Assembly: GCA_019054805.1 (NCBI GenBank)
Contig: JAHQIY010000020.1
Span: forward strand, 620,001-684,000
DNA length: 64,000 nt
Direction: 5' to 3'
DNA from: Brachionus manjavacas
Lineage: Eukaryota > Rotifera > Eurotatoria > Ploima > Brachionidae
Shown: positions 11,629 to 22,890 of the stretch, one piece after another
Numbering within the stretch: the stretch's first letter is position 1
How the letters are laid out: each line of letters starts with the position of its first letter
Position numbers and translations under genes: made by a program
The notes under the pieces: generated by a model
The model's input: only the letters and a program-made list of their open reading frames with translations
Told to the model about the DNA's origin: nothing
The model's database searches: none

Positions 11629-11738
11629 CGAATTAAGTCTCTGCAAAAACTAAGCCAGTCTGCAAAGCACTAAATGAATTAGAAAATCATTAAAATTAAA
11701 TAGCAGAGTTATTGCAGAGACTTAATTTGGGCCGCACA
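11629..11738. repeat. Short palindromic repeat (TCTCTGCAA type)
   Basis: The element starts GAATTAAGTCTCTGCAAAAA and ends TTGCAGAGACTTAATTT, so its ends are inverted repeats. A second copy lies at about 59075-59165 with the same internal text ('attagaaaatcattaaaatt'). A related palindrome is at about 51155-51232. The MULE at 7089-11628 inserted into this repeat. Confidence 0.7.
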
Positions 11739-12364
11739 ACGTTTGTGATAGCTGATACTTTTTGCAGAATTTTTAGACTCATAGTAAAAGGGTTAGGGTA
11801 AACAATTAACAAAAAAATTTCATTGTATTTCAAGGAGATTAGCTTGTGTGTATTAGTCAAGTGAATTCTTGTTTACTTTTAGCCGACTAATACTTGCAAG
11901 AAAATCTTACAATGAATTTTAATTAATTCATCAACCGAGTTATATTTGTGTTAGTTAGCTTGAATATCCAAGCCAAGACTTAATTAGTTCTAAATTTTGC
12001 TTATGTAATCAAATACCTAAGTTGGGTTCTGATTAGAGGTTGATTTGAATATCATCTAGGTAAATTAAGGTAATTGCTCATAAATTATGATAAAATTTTG
12101 GAACAGATTTTTGATGATAAATTAGAATGAAGACATTGTCTGTGAGTGGAGCTAGGAAGCCCGATTAAGACTTGGATGGTGTTTGATAGTTTATTCAAAA
12201 AAAGGAAAAAAATCATTTCTTAAAAAGCCGTCACTTAAAAAGTCCAGTTAAATCTAACTATACATAATATTTAACATTATAATACATAGCTGCGACACCG
12301 GGAAATCACTCGCCCATTCTGTACCATATCAAATTTTTTTGTTTTTGTGCTTTTTTCTTTTTAT

Positions 12365-12548
12365 CTATTTCTCATTTTGTACACATCGGCTAAATAAAAA
12401 CGATGATCTTCCAGTTTTTGGCACCATTTTACGAAAAGAGACTTGTGCTCTCTTCAACCCTCTGTATTTGTTCGGGCTTGGGACCGACATGCTGTCCGGG
12501 ATGTTGATCGACAGCAGGCTACATTCATCAATCCAATTTGGCCAAAAT
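12365..12548 (-). CDS. Candidate terminal exon of an unrecognised gene
   Basis: A good acceptor on the minus strand (tttttcaattttag) is followed by about 60 open codons to a stop at 12365. They contain a Pro/Arg/Lys-rich part (NIPDSMSVPSPNKYRGLKRA). The segment is clearly richer in G/C than its surroundings. No start or family is evident, and upstream exons would lie at higher coordinates (a GC-richer patch at 12900-13020 is one possibility). The other reading is a decayed repeat. Confidence 0.3.
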
Positions 12549-12792
12549 CTAAAATTGAAAAATTTATTTTTCTATTTTTATTTTTGAGTGAAAAAATAAT
12601 GGCAAGAACAATGCTCAACACACAACAAAAAGCCTAAAATGTGTTACGTAATTGATATCAAACAAATGAAACATTTTTATCTAGCTAATTCTAAATTATG
12701 ATTGTGAATGTTTCAAGTTTACTTTAGCATTACATAACTGGTTTATTGATTTTTGTTTCTCGTCTTAGATAGACTTGAACATTAATAATAAT

Positions 12793-12863
12793 AGCAACGA
12801 GCAAGAGAGGAGAGAAAAGAGAGAGAAACGAGAGAGAGAGGGAGAAAGAGAGGCACAAAAATT
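12793..12863. repeat. (GA)n-rich microsatellite
   Basis: Interrupted GAGA/AGAG purine-rich tract on the plus strand with no coding role. Confidence 0.8.
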
Positions 12864-14075
12864 CAAATATTACGTAATGCTTCTTATTATGTAATCGAGG
12901 CGAAATAGTTTCTACTAGATCAGAAGACTTGTTCTAAACGAGACGTCCTACCATCGCCGAGTCACTTGACTTAGCAAGTAGTCCTAGCGTTGGAACATGT
13001 CTTAGCTTTGAAATTTTATTTCAATTGAATGAAACTAAAATGCAAGCGTATTTATTTGCTGCTGAGAAATCGATTTTTTGATGTTAAATTAAAACATGAA
13101 ATAAATGTATTATATATATATATATATATTCCTCTCCAGAGCAACTTAAACTATTACGTAACTTGATCAGTTTACGTAATAGCTTTAATGTTTAATTAAA
13201 ATTATGAATGTAAAGATGTTCTTTCATTAATGCTCAAATATTCATTTTCAATTCTTAATTATTGCATAATCAGAGATAAATTTAGACGGCTTAGACTGAA
13301 AATTTGCAATAAAAAAATTATCACTCTGTAGACTTGGAACAAAGAAAAACTTTCACATGAATCACGTGGCTGATCAAACATAAATTGAACACTTGCAAGA
13401 GCCACTAATCATCACAATATTTTTTTCTAGTTTAATAAAAATTTATTCATTATGTTTAAGTTTATCTATAGACATTTTATTTTATTTTTTGCTATAAATT
13501 AGTCGAGTTAAATCACCAACTTTAGTCAAATTTTGTTATAACTATATGCTCATACTTGACAAAGGTGCGCAAAGCTTGTTGTTTATTTAATAAATTATTC
13601 AAAAAGCTTTTTATTTTATTTAATTCTCAAAAATTGTAAAATTGCAAAATAAAATAAATTCAATTGCAGTCGAAAACTTAAGACTAGTAAAATAAATAGA
13701 GCAGTTCAAATTTTTTTTATTTAATGAAGCATTCAGAATAGAATCATTTGGTAAGTTTTATTCGGAAAGCATGATGAAAATGAATTCCACAATTTTAGAT
13801 GGTAGCCGATTTTTTAAGAAACGGTGTCTAGATGCATCTTTAGTTGGCTCTCCCGAGATTTTCTTCCCATGGATTTTGTTACATTGGGCTGAATAACACC
13901 TGAATTACATCTTTTAAAGTTAAAATAAACAAGTCTAAAAGCTTATTAGATTTTTTTAATTCTTTTTTTTTTCATTAATTATTTTTGTATATTTTTTTCT
14001 TTCATTTTACTTGATTAGAGAAGATAATTAAAATAAAAGTACAATTTAATTAAATTAGTGGAGACATGTTTAAAT

Positions 14076-14739
14076 TAGTGTTGGCAATCGACTCCAATCG
14101 ATTGACAAATTTAATAAATCGTTTATTTTTTTTTAGTTTTTATAGTCAACTATTAAATCGATTTAAAAATCGATTGATTTTTTCTAGGTGACTGTAAAGA
14201 TTCTAATATATCTGGAAATTAAAATTTGGAATTAGCAACAAACGTTTTTTTTTAAACAATAAAGATTTTTAAATAGATTTAAATTTTAAAATTTAAATTA
14301 ACTTTTTTCTAACACAGGCTATACAGTCAGGGAAAGAAGAAATAAATTAAATCCACTAAAAATTCACAAAATGATGGTAGTTTGAGAAAATTTTTTGAAA
14401 ATCAATTTAGAATTTTTTTAAAAATTTTTAAATCGTTTCAAATTTTTAATTTTTAGAAATTTAATCTTTTTTTATTACGAATTAAAATTTTTTTAAAAAT
14501 AAATCGTTGAATTGTAATTTTTGATTAAATTTGAAATTTTAAATCAATTTAAATATCTTTGTTTAAAAAAAAAATTTTATTGATAATTCCTAATTTTTCA
14601 TTTCGAGATATTTCACACATAGTCAACTAGAAAAAATCAATCGATTTTTAAATCGATTTAATAATCGACTAAAAAAGATTAGTCGATTTAAAGTTAGTCG
14701 ATGTTTGAATCGATTATTAATAATCGATTGCCAACACTA
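14076..14739. mobile_element. hAT-type MITE (664 bp, 8-bp TSD)
   Basis: Terminal inverted repeats TAGTGTTGGCAATCGA and TCGATTGCCAACACTA are perfect. They are flanked by a perfect 8-bp duplication GTTTAAAT (14068-14075 and 14740-14747), the hAT hallmark. Many ATCGATT subterminal motifs occur in both orientations, a feature of hAT transposase binding regions. No ORF is present. It lies just 3' of the first PAN/WD40 gene. Confidence 0.88.
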
Positions 14740-14899
14740 GTTTAAATATTATTTAGCTCTGTTTATTAAAATATTTAAAAATCTAAATAAATAAAAGTAT
14801 TCTTTTTTTTATTTTTTTTAATCCATAAAAACAAAAGAAGAACAATTCAGAACAAAACGTATCATCTCTTGTAGTGATTTTTTAAAATAGAAAAAACTA

Positions 14900-16096
14900 T
14901 TAATCCCAAATGATGATTTTGCTATCAAATGATCCACTTACTAAATTTCCATTTTTGAGTTCTCCAAATGAACGAACTAAACTTAAATTACCACTAAGAG
15001 TCATTTTTTCGCATCCGTTATTTGTATTCCATATTTTGATTGTTCCATCATTTGATCCACTTGCTAAATCACCATTTTTTAGTACAAAAATTGAGCTAAC
15101 CCAATCTGAATGACCTATTAATGTCATTTTCTCCCTTCCATCATTTTTATTCCATATTTTAATGGTGTGATCAAATGACCCACTTGCTAGATCACCATTA
15201 TTAAGTACTGCAAGTGAAAAAATCGAACCTGAGTGACCATTTAGAGTCATTTTTTCACTTCCATCATTTGTATTCCAAATTATTATTGTTCCATCATCTG
15301 ATCCACTTGCTAAATCACCATTTTTCAGGACTGCAAGGGCGAGGACCGCTTTTGAATGACCTATCAGAGTCATTTTTTCACTTGCATCATTTGTATTCCA
15401 TATTTTAATTGTAAGATCAACTGATCCGCTTGCCAAGTCGCCATTGTTGAGTACTGCAAGGACGAAAATGGGATTTGAGTGACCACTTAGAGCCAATTTT
15501 GTGCTTCCGTTAAAAGTATTCCTAATTTTAATTGTCCCATCAAATGCTCCACTCACCAAATCGCCATTTTTAAGTACTGCTAGTGAGAGAACCGCGCCTG
15601 CATAACCATTCAGAGTCATTTTGGCACTTCCATTATTTGTATCCCATATGTTGATTGTCCCATCAAATGCCCCACTTGCCAAATCACCATTTTCAAGTAC
15701 TACTATTGACGTAATGCCAAGTAATTGACCGATTAGGGTCATTTTTACTTTAATATTAAAAAATTTAGGCTTAAATTTTAGTTTTTTAAATTTTGTTTTA
15801 CTTTTAAGGGTTGAATTTGTCTTGGAACATTTGTTCAGTTTTTCATATTTAACAAAATTTTCTAAATTGTAATCAGTAATATTTCCCAAAATACAATTAG
15901 TTCCTTTTACTAGAGCCACTTTACAGTCTTCTCTTTTCAAACATTTTAATGCACATACTAGTTTATTATGATTTGTACTTTTTTCGATTAAATTATTGAC
16001 ATTGTGTATTTTAAAATATCCATCTAACTGTTGGCAATTGCAATTGAATATCAAAATTGTAGAAATTTGATAGACAATTATATAATATGCTTTCAT
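14900..16096 (-). CDS. Secreted PAN-like/WD40 protein, copy A
   Basis: Predicted extracellular protein of unknown role. The N-terminal hydrophobic stretch (YYIIVYQISTILIFNC) is a likely signal peptide. A PAN/apple-like module follows with Cys spaced C-x3-C-x5-C-x8-C (VCALKCLKREDC then NC). The 3' part encodes seven blades of 41 residues (the last is 34) that carry NGDLASGS and IKIWN. The frame is open throughout (398 codons), but the segment 15748-15801 aligns with the intron of its four paralogues. It has a GT donor, an AAG acceptor and the same phase 1. It is 54 bp without a stop, so retention would add 18 residues and splicing would give 380 aa. The second exon (14900-15747) is 848 nt, as in every paralogue. 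Secretion and ligand binding are inference. Confidence 0.85.
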   Translation of the reverse strand: MKAYYIIVYQISTILIFNCNCQQLDGYFKIHNVNNLIEKSTNHNKLVCALKCLKREDCKVALVKGTNCILGNITDYNLENFVKYEKLNKCSKTNSTLKSKTKFKKLKFKPKFFNIKVKMTLIGQLLGITSIVVLENGDLASGAFDGTINIWDTNNGSAKMTLNGYAGAVLSLAVLKNGDLVSGAFDGTIKIRNTFNGSTKLALSGHSNPIFVLAVLNNGDLASGSVDLTIKIWNTNDASEKMTLIGHSKAVLALAVLKNGDLASGSDDGTIIIWNTNDGSEKMTLNGHSGSIFSLAVLNNGDLASGSFDHTIKIWNKNDGREKMTLIGHSDWVSSIFVLKNGDLASGSNDGTIKIWNTNNGCEKMTLSGNLSLVRSFGELKNGNLVSGSFDSKIIIWD

Positions 16097-16359
16097 TATA
16101 GAAATTTTCTAAAACTAGTTTTTAATTAAGAATCTGAATATAATTTTTTTTTAATTTTTAAAACCTAGAAAGAAAGAATAACAAGTTTTTAAAAACTTTC
16201 ACATGACTTCAGTTGATCGCCAAGCTCTTAAAATGTTGGTAACTTGAAGTTCATGATCATGATGGTATGATCGAAATTTAATTAATTTAAATTTAAATAA
16301 AATTTTAAGTTTGTTTATTTTTTTAGTCATTAAATGTTTATTCTTTTGAGTGAAAAGAA

Positions 16360-16860
16360 TATTTGGAATTTGCTGTGCCTGTATGGTCTCCAATTCTTAA
16401 GTCAGACTGTGAGAATGCTGAAAGGATTCAACGCAGAGCTACGAAATTTGTTTCTTCAAATAGAAACAAACCGTATGAAAGCAGATTGAAGGCTTTGAAC
16501 ATTCCAAATCTGGTGGAAAGAAGAAAAAGAGGTGATCTAATTCAATTATACAACTTCATGCATGGAAAGGAATTGGTTGAAAAAAGCAACAATTTTAATG
16601 TCACAAAAATCCAAGGAAGAGGTCACTGCTTCAAATATCCCAAAAAAATTTCGAGGCTCCAACATAGAGATAACTTTTTTTTCAACATATGAAACTTAAT
16701 GCCAAATCAATTAGTTAACAGCTTTAAAGCAGGCATTGATTACTGGATGAGCAGCGAGTGTGCTGATTAGGCACACTCGCACACTCGCATTATGGCTAGC
16801 CAGCTACAGTCAAAACTACTACTACTAATACTCAAAGAGAACTCGTTCTCAGAACTTTAA
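16360..16860 (+). pseudogene. LINE reverse-transcriptase C-terminal fragment (other family)
   Basis: The open part at 16363-16692 reads EFAVPVWSP, then ERIQRRATK, LNIPNLVERRKRGDLIQLY. These are typical of the region after the RT fingers/palm in CR1/Jockey-type LINEs. Past the stop, NLMPNQLVNSFKAGIDYW continues to about 16745. Beyond that is a short tail with 'actactacta'. It is 5'-truncated and differs from the main LINE family of this window. Confidence 0.75.
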
Positions 16861-19296
16861 GCAATTTCGAAATTATTAACCTGTGGTAATTTGAAGAATA
16901 ATTTAAAATAGATTAATCGAACAAAAATAAGGGTTTATTCAGTAAGATAGAGCTTTGATTTTTCTGGTAAGAATTTTAGTGACAAAAAAATGGATCTAAG
17001 CTTAAAAAATAAATAAAATAAGTTTCTTTTAACCAAAGCTTTGCAGAATGGAAAAGGAAAAATCATTGAAAAATAAAAAGTTTTAAAAATTTTTAAGATT
17101 TTATGATTTTTTATTGTTAAAGAGATGAAAAGAAAAAATTTAATTTAATGACCATTCTTCTTTTTAAAAGAAAGAAATAACATAAATAAAAATCAAAATC
17201 CCAGCTTTAAATCGTTTATAAATTAATTAATTGTGCCATATAGTTTATTTTAATCATTATCTTCATTTATTTAAAATTCGAGCAAAACTTAGAAAAAGCA
17301 AATGCCACAAAAACTTTCTTCAATATTTCACTCAAAATCTTGTCGAAAAACTTAAAAAATTTTTTGAAATGAAATTTTTATTTTTGTAATGAACTAATTT
17401 TTTGATTCTGTCCCCCTTTAGAAGAACATAAAATAATGATTTAAAAGACACGGAAAAGAATGATTTAAAATTGACTCAATCAAATATTACATTAATGTTA
17501 TAAAGATTTTGAAAAACCATTTTTATTAATATATTTAATTTTGACAAGAGTTTTAATTGTTGATTAGAATAACTTTGCATGTTCTTAAATATTTCGTTTT
17601 TATAAAATTATTTTTAAATTTTTATTTACCAGCTTTTAATGTAATAAATGAATCAAAATCTTTGAATACTTTGTCCCGAAAATTCCCATTTGGGATCACA
17701 AAATAACTTAATGGGAATTTTCTGTTCCTAGTCTCTTTTTAATTTGCCCAAATTGCTTATTTTTTATGGTACAATTAAACTTAAAAATTAAAATATTTAT
17801 TTTAAATTTAACTTTAAAATTTACAAATTTACAAACAAAAAAATAACTTTAGTTATTTGGGCACATAACAAGTTTCAGTTGAACAGAAATTTTGGATAAA
17901 AGATTAAAGATTAAAATTCCAAGCAAAAAAAATCAAATCAGGAAAATATAATCACCAAGAGCTTATTTATTATTCAATTATTCTGATTATTGCTTTTGAC
18001 ACTTTTGAGTATAGAGTTGAAAATTTCTTAAAAAAATAGAATTTATCAATTTTGAATTGATCTAAAAATATTTTTTTCCATAAATTTGTTGCTAAAAAAG
18101 AGATTTTTTATAGGAATATAAAAATTTATATTTTTATTTTTTATATTTAATTTTCAATAAAAGGGCAATTTTTGAAGCTAAAAATTGTTTTTGTAACTAA
18201 AATTCCTTTATTATCACTAAGATAGATTTACTTAATAAAAATGCTTCATGCATCTAAAATTACTTTTAATAAAAAAATTAAACTTCAATTTTATAATTCT
18301 TTATTTGGAAAGTAAACCTGAAAAAAGTTTGTCTAAGGAACCAGTATATCATTTTTTCCTCTTGATTGTTATTTAGATCATTTCTGATATTTTTTATTAA
18401 ATTTACCTTTCGATTTTTCTGCGTACCAAATTGGCCAAATTTTTTTAGAATCAAACAAAATAATTAAAAAATATTAAACCTTTTTGGGTTAAAAATTAAA
18501 AAATTCTGTTCGATAACTCACTTAAAATTGTTTTCCAAAATTTCGACAAAAAATAAGAAAAGTCAATTTAGAATATTTCAATTAGTAAAAAAGATAACCG
18601 AAAAAATTATCAATTGATCAAAATTTATTTAAAAAAATATTTTGAATTTTGTTTTGTTTCTTTTTTTAATTAATAAAATTAATTCTTTTTATCCCTTTTT
18701 TTCCTTCTAGGTTTATAGAAAAATGTCTATCAGAAAAAAAAAATTTAATATTTTTTCGCTTACAGTTCGCAACAAAATCATCTGTAAATTAATATATAAA
18801 TAGTAAAATAATAGTAAATTTGATTAAAAAAATTTTAAAGTTAAACTGTTTTTGATTTATTTATTTTTTCAGTTTAAATCGAATGACTTGACAAAATTTT
18901 GAATGTCTTCAATCAAAACAAGGTAAAATCGATCAATTTTAAATGCAATTTTTATCATTATTTTCTAAATAATGCACTCTTATATTTATTAGAGCTAGAA
19001 AGAAAGACAACAATTTTATTAGTTGTCTTGAAAAATCAATTAAAGAGCTCACTGAAGAATCAAAAATGGTCCATCATCAAATTAAACAAAATAATTTTAA
19101 ATTTAATTTATTACATGTCAAAACCAAATTTCTTTTAAAAATTCTTGTCAAAATTTGATCTAACAACTGTTTTTCTTTAGGTAATAAAAAAAATGTTAAA
19201 TTAAAACTGAACTAAATTTTAAACAAAAATACATTTATTTGAAGGTCTCAAAAAGCATGTTAAATGAAAAATAATTTATTTAAAAAAACTTAGAAA
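16861..19296. other. Long AT-rich gap, no gene seen
   Basis: About 2.4 kb of very A/T-rich, low-complexity DNA on both strands. The 79-codon frame at 18899-19138 begins with TTG, is Lys/Asn/Leu-rich and has no motif, so I do not accept it. A possible acceptor (acttag) just before the HYPK start could mark a 5'UTR intron. Confidence 0.45.
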
Positions 19297-19629
19297 ATGG
19301 ACGAAGCAAATAAGGAATCGCAAACTCAGGCCCATTCCAAGCATAACACAGGAGCAGCTGATTTGGAAAAAGTGACCGATTTTGTCGAGGAAAAAGAAAT
19401 ATCCGGTGACAATTTGGACAATGCGATCACGGCTATTCTTGACAAGAGGAAATTAGAGGCCGAGCAAAAGGCCGAGCTTGAGCGCCGCTTGGCTAGCGTC
19501 AAAGTCAAAAAAGAAGATGTTGAATTGATTTGCTACGAATTCGAGATTACAAAACCCAAGGCTGAACGAATTTTGAAAGAAAATAGTGGTGACTTGAGAG
19601 CCGCCTTGACTGCTCTGGTCAATGCTTAA
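19297..19629 (+). CDS. HYPK: HYPK, NatA-associated chaperone-like protein
   Basis: Huntingtin-interacting protein K homologue. In animals it binds the Naa10/Naa15 N-terminal acetyltransferase at the ribosome and limits aggregation of nascent chains. The 110-aa product has an acidic N-terminus, a helix (about residues 35-70) with AITAILDKRKLEAEQKAELE, and a C-terminal UBA-like domain (VELICYEFEITKPKAERILK and LRAALTALVNA), as expected. The length is close to the usual family size. It is a single coding exon from the ATG at 19297. AATAAA follows the stop within about 15 bp. POP5 starts 125 bp downstream on the same strand, an unusually tight spacing that would also fit a short shared transcript. 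Confidence 0.93.
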   Translation: MDEANKESQTQAHSKHNTGAADLEKVTDFVEEKEISGDNLDNAITAILDKRKLEAEQKAELERRLASVKVKKEDVELICYEFEITKPKAERILKENSGDLRAALTALVNA

Positions 19630-19753
19630 TTCAATAAAGATTTTATTTTGGACATTTTTGTTTTTGATTAATTGAATAAACCTGATGAAACCAGGCTGAG
19701 GAAATTTAATCTTTTGTTAAAATAAAAATAAGAAAAATTTATTTTGATTAAGA

Positions 19754-20239
19754 ATGAGGTTTAAAAGAAGATATTTTTGTTGTGAACTTCAGTACCGTGA
19801 GTCGGACTGTGGTCAAAGCAAATTAAATAAACCAAAACATTCCGATATATCTTCCACTATTAATAAATCAATTGAAAAATTTTACGGGGACTTGGGTGCT
19901 GCAGAGATGATACCTTCTTTCAGTGTGATTTATTTTAACCAAAATACAAATATATGTATTCTAAGAACTGCGCGTAATTTGGAGAAAAAATTTCATTCTA
20001 TGTTGACTTTTATTCAAAAAATAGAAGATATTGATGTACAGTTTAAAGTATTTCATAAATCAGGGAGCATTAAAAAGTGTAAAGAATTTTTGATTGAGTA
20101 TTGCAGCAATAAGCTGCTTGAATTCTATCAAAAGTCGTCTAGGCTGCACCCAAAATTGGACAATGACGAGCAAATTATTGTCAATGTTTTAACGAATCTA
20201 ATAGAAGCATGTGATAAAAATGACTACAGTTTTAATTAA
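19754..20239 (+). CDS. POP5: POP5, RNase P/MRP protein subunit
   Basis: Core protein of RNase P and RNase MRP, which process tRNA 5' ends and pre-rRNA. The 161-aa product begins MRFKRRYFCCEL, matching the conserved start of the family. It continues with YGDLGAAEMIPSFSVIYFN, then CILRTARN, and the diagnostic KSGSIKKCKEFLIEY near residues 113-128. The length agrees with other animal POP5 proteins. It is intronless and starts at the ATG at 19754. A downstream AATAAA lies at about 20254. The gene sits head to tail with HYPK. Confidence 0.9.
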   Translation: MRFKRRYFCCELQYRESDCGQSKLNKPKHSDISSTINKSIEKFYGDLGAAEMIPSFSVIYFNQNTNICILRTARNLEKKFHSMLTFIQKIEDIDVQFKVFHKSGSIKKCKEFLIEYCSNKLLEFYQKSSRLHPKLDNDEQIIVNVLTNLIEACDKNDYSFN

Positions 20240-20568
20240 ATAAATTAACAATAATAAAGTATTTTCAATTATTTTTTATTCTTTGTTAATTAATTAAAAA
20301 TAAAAGAAAAATAAATAAATTTTTTTTTAATTTTATAAAATAAGAAAATACCTATCAAATGAATAAAATTATTTCTCTATTCGACAAGTTGAAATTTGAT
20401 ATTGAGGCAAGTCGAAAGAATTTTAAAAAGTTTTTAATTTAAATTTAATCCGAAGGAGCTAATTTTTAATCCAGATATTTAAAAAAAATTAACAAATTCT
20501 TAACAAAAATCTTAATTAATTAATTGAATATTTTTTAATTTTTTTTCTAATTCTTCAGCCTAAAAATA

Positions 20569-21765
20569 TTAATTCCATATTTTAATTGTATTATCACCGG
20601 ATCCACTTGCCAAATCACCATTTTCTAGAAATGCTAGTGAGCGAATAGTATGTAAATAAGTGTAAAGATTCATTTTTAGACTTGCAGTATTTATATTCCA
20701 AATTTTGATTGTCTCATCAAATGCTCCACTTGCTAGATCACCATTTTTCAACACTGCAAGCGACATAACACTTTCTGTATGACCATGCAGCGTCATTTTT
20801 GCATTTCCATTATCTGTATTCCATATTTTGATTGTTCTATCAGCTGATCCACTGGCTAAATCACCATTGTTGAGTACTGCAAGACATTGAACCACATTAA
20901 TATGACCTTCCAAGGTCATTTTCTCACTTCCATCATTTGTATTCCATATTTTAATTGTTTGATCACCTGATCCACTTGCTAAATCACCATTGTTTAATAC
21001 TACTAGCGCGAAGACCGTACTTGAATGACCACTTAAAGTCATTTTTTCACTTCCGTTATTTAAATTCCAAATTTTAATTGTGTTATCCTCTGATCCACTT
21101 GCTAAATCGCCATTTTTCAACACTGCAAGCGACCAAACATGACCTGTATGGCCATTCAGGGTCATTTTCACTTTGCCATTATTTGTATTCCATATTTTAA
21201 TTGTTGTGTCAGCTGATCCACTGGCTAAATCACCATTGTTGAGTACTGCAAGTGATCGAACCTTATCGGAATGACCATTCATGGTCAATATTTCACATCC
21301 ACTATCTAAATTCCAAATTTTAATTGTTTTATTTCCTGACGTGCTTGCCAAATCGCCATTGTTTAATTCTGCAAGTGAGAAAACCCAACCTGAGTCATTT
21401 TCCAGTGTCATTTTTTCTATTAATTCAAAATTTAAAATCTAATACAAGCTAGACAAAATTTTACGTGTGAAATTTGAATTTTCTTTACGATCCTTGGTCG
21501 TTTTTTTAATTAAACTAAAGCTTGTTTCATTGTAATTAATGGTAGAGCATTCATTCAAAATTGTACAACTCTTTTCATTTCCCACAGCAATTTGACAGTT
21601 TTCTATTTTCAAGCATTCCAAAGCACATACTTGTATATTAATAGCACTTTTTTGTATTGCATTTATCCCGCTGTATATTTTAAAATGTCCTTGTAACTGT
21701 TGACAATTATATTTGTTTACAAAAATTGTAAATGTTAAAGCAAAAACAATGTAGATTTTTTTCAT
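20569..21765 (-). CDS. Secreted PAN-like/WD40 protein, copy B
   Basis: The two-exon model complement(20569..21416, 21465..21765) joins in phase 1 across a 48-bp intron and gives 382 aa. The start at 21765 (MKKIYIVFALTFTIFV) is a strong signal peptide; an in-frame upstream extension lacks support. The cysteine module reads VCALECLKIENCQIAV then SCTILNEC. Exon 2 encodes seven blades with six full 41-residue units. Blade 7 has lost the GH pair (YTYLHTIRSL) and blade 1 has ENDSG in its place. On the same strand as copy A, about 4.5 kb away, with HYPK and POP5 on the opposite strand between them. Its blades differ mostly at positions 4, 8, 9, 11, 26 and 28 of the unit. Confidence 0.88.
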
Positions 21766-22440
21766 TTTAGTTAAAAAAAGTCCAAATCTTTTTGATTTTT
21801 TTTTAAAGTGAATCAAAAGCCGAAAAGAAATTATTAATATTGATTTAAATTTTTTTTTAATTTCTTCAATTTTAGACTTAATTAAAGAACGAGCTAATTC
21901 ACTTTTAAATTTATTTGAGAAATTGTCAAAAATGGGGTCTTAACTTAATTTTATAATTTTTCTAAAAACAAAAAATAGAAAAAGTTTTAATATTTTGATT
22001 AAATAGCTTTTTAAATCTGCAAGGCGACACAATATTTTTTTAAGTTTAATTACTGTAGGGATCAATCTCAAACAATTTAACTATTTATGTTTTTGTTTTA
22101 CTATTTTAACTGACGTGTTTTTGCAAATTGTGATTTGATATTAAAATGTTTTCCTAAAAATGTTTTTTGATGGTTGTCGGTTGACTCGAACTTTTCTCAA
22201 TGTCCCCAAGAGTAAACAAAATAAATAAAATAAAACTGTCCGCAATTCAGATAGTTAGTATCTGAAATGGCTTAACTCGATTTTTTTTATTGTGAAAAAG
22301 TTAAGAAAAGTTTAGAAATTTTCTTCTTTTTTTTGGCGCAATCCCTAAAATATATTTTTTATTGACACCAACTTATAATAATAATTATAAAATGATCCTT
22401 TTGATAAAATTCTGGAACAAATTAGATTGCTTTTGAAACC
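21766..22440. other. AT-rich gap, no gene seen
   Basis: No feature supported. It may contain the 5' part of the decayed Tc1 element that follows, but no inverted repeat is clear. Confidence 0.4.
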
Positions 22441-22890
22441 AAAATGCCAATTCAAATAAAAAGGATGCTGCCAGAGAAATACAATGAAGGATATATAATT
22501 AAAAGAACAAAGCAAGGAAGTGGTTCTATTGGGATTCGGTGCTGTATGAGCTAGTACGGTCTAAGAATTTTATTAATTGTAGATGGAAGGCTTGATTCTC
22601 AAAGATGTGTTGACATTTTAGGATATATTACTTCCATCAATGGACATATTGAGAGAAGATGAGGTCTTCATATTTTAGCAAGATAATGCCCCTTGCTTTT
22701 GAGCCAAAATAGTAAAGAAATGATTCAAAGAGCAATATATATTGAAGTCTTATCTTGGCCTGCGAACAGCCCAAAACTGAATTGCATTGAAAATTTATGG
22801 AGTTAACTCTATGAAGAGATTGCAAAACATGAGAATTGCATTGAAAATCTTCACAAGTATTAATAATGACTAAATAACACGTTATTTGAA
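22441..22890 (+). pseudogene. Tc1/mariner-like transposase remnant
   Basis: Translating across frameshifts gives MPIQIKRMLPEKYNEGYI, VDGRLDSQRCVDILGYI, a region matching the DNAPC segment, and then VLSWPANSPKLNCIENLW. The last is the hallmark third-catalytic-residue region of Tc1 transposases. Several stops, including one right after ENLW, make it dead. Terminal repeats were not found. Confidence 0.8.

Larger units (their letters stand above)
11739..14067. other. Mostly noncoding region with scattered GC-richer islands
   Basis: Islands at about 12410-12550, 12900-13020 and 13795-13910 are richer in G/C and have open frames next to plausible splice sites. None gives a recognisable protein. 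There is a (GA)n-type microsatellite at about 12793-12863 and a (TA)n run at about 13110-13130. Degraded gene or repeat pieces are both possible. Confidence 0.4.

Noticed and set aside
14910..15408. Plus-strand frames over PAN/WD40 copy A, and matching antisense frames over copies C, D and E
   Set aside because: The repeated 123-nt blades produce repeated antisense frames. They are shadows of the WD40 units.
18899..19138. 79-codon frame upstream of HYPK
   Set aside because: It starts with TTG, is low complexity, and lacks motifs or composition unlike the flanks.
22637..22825. Minus-strand 62-codon gene
   Set aside because: The plus strand of the same DNA encodes a recognisable decayed Tc1 transposase.
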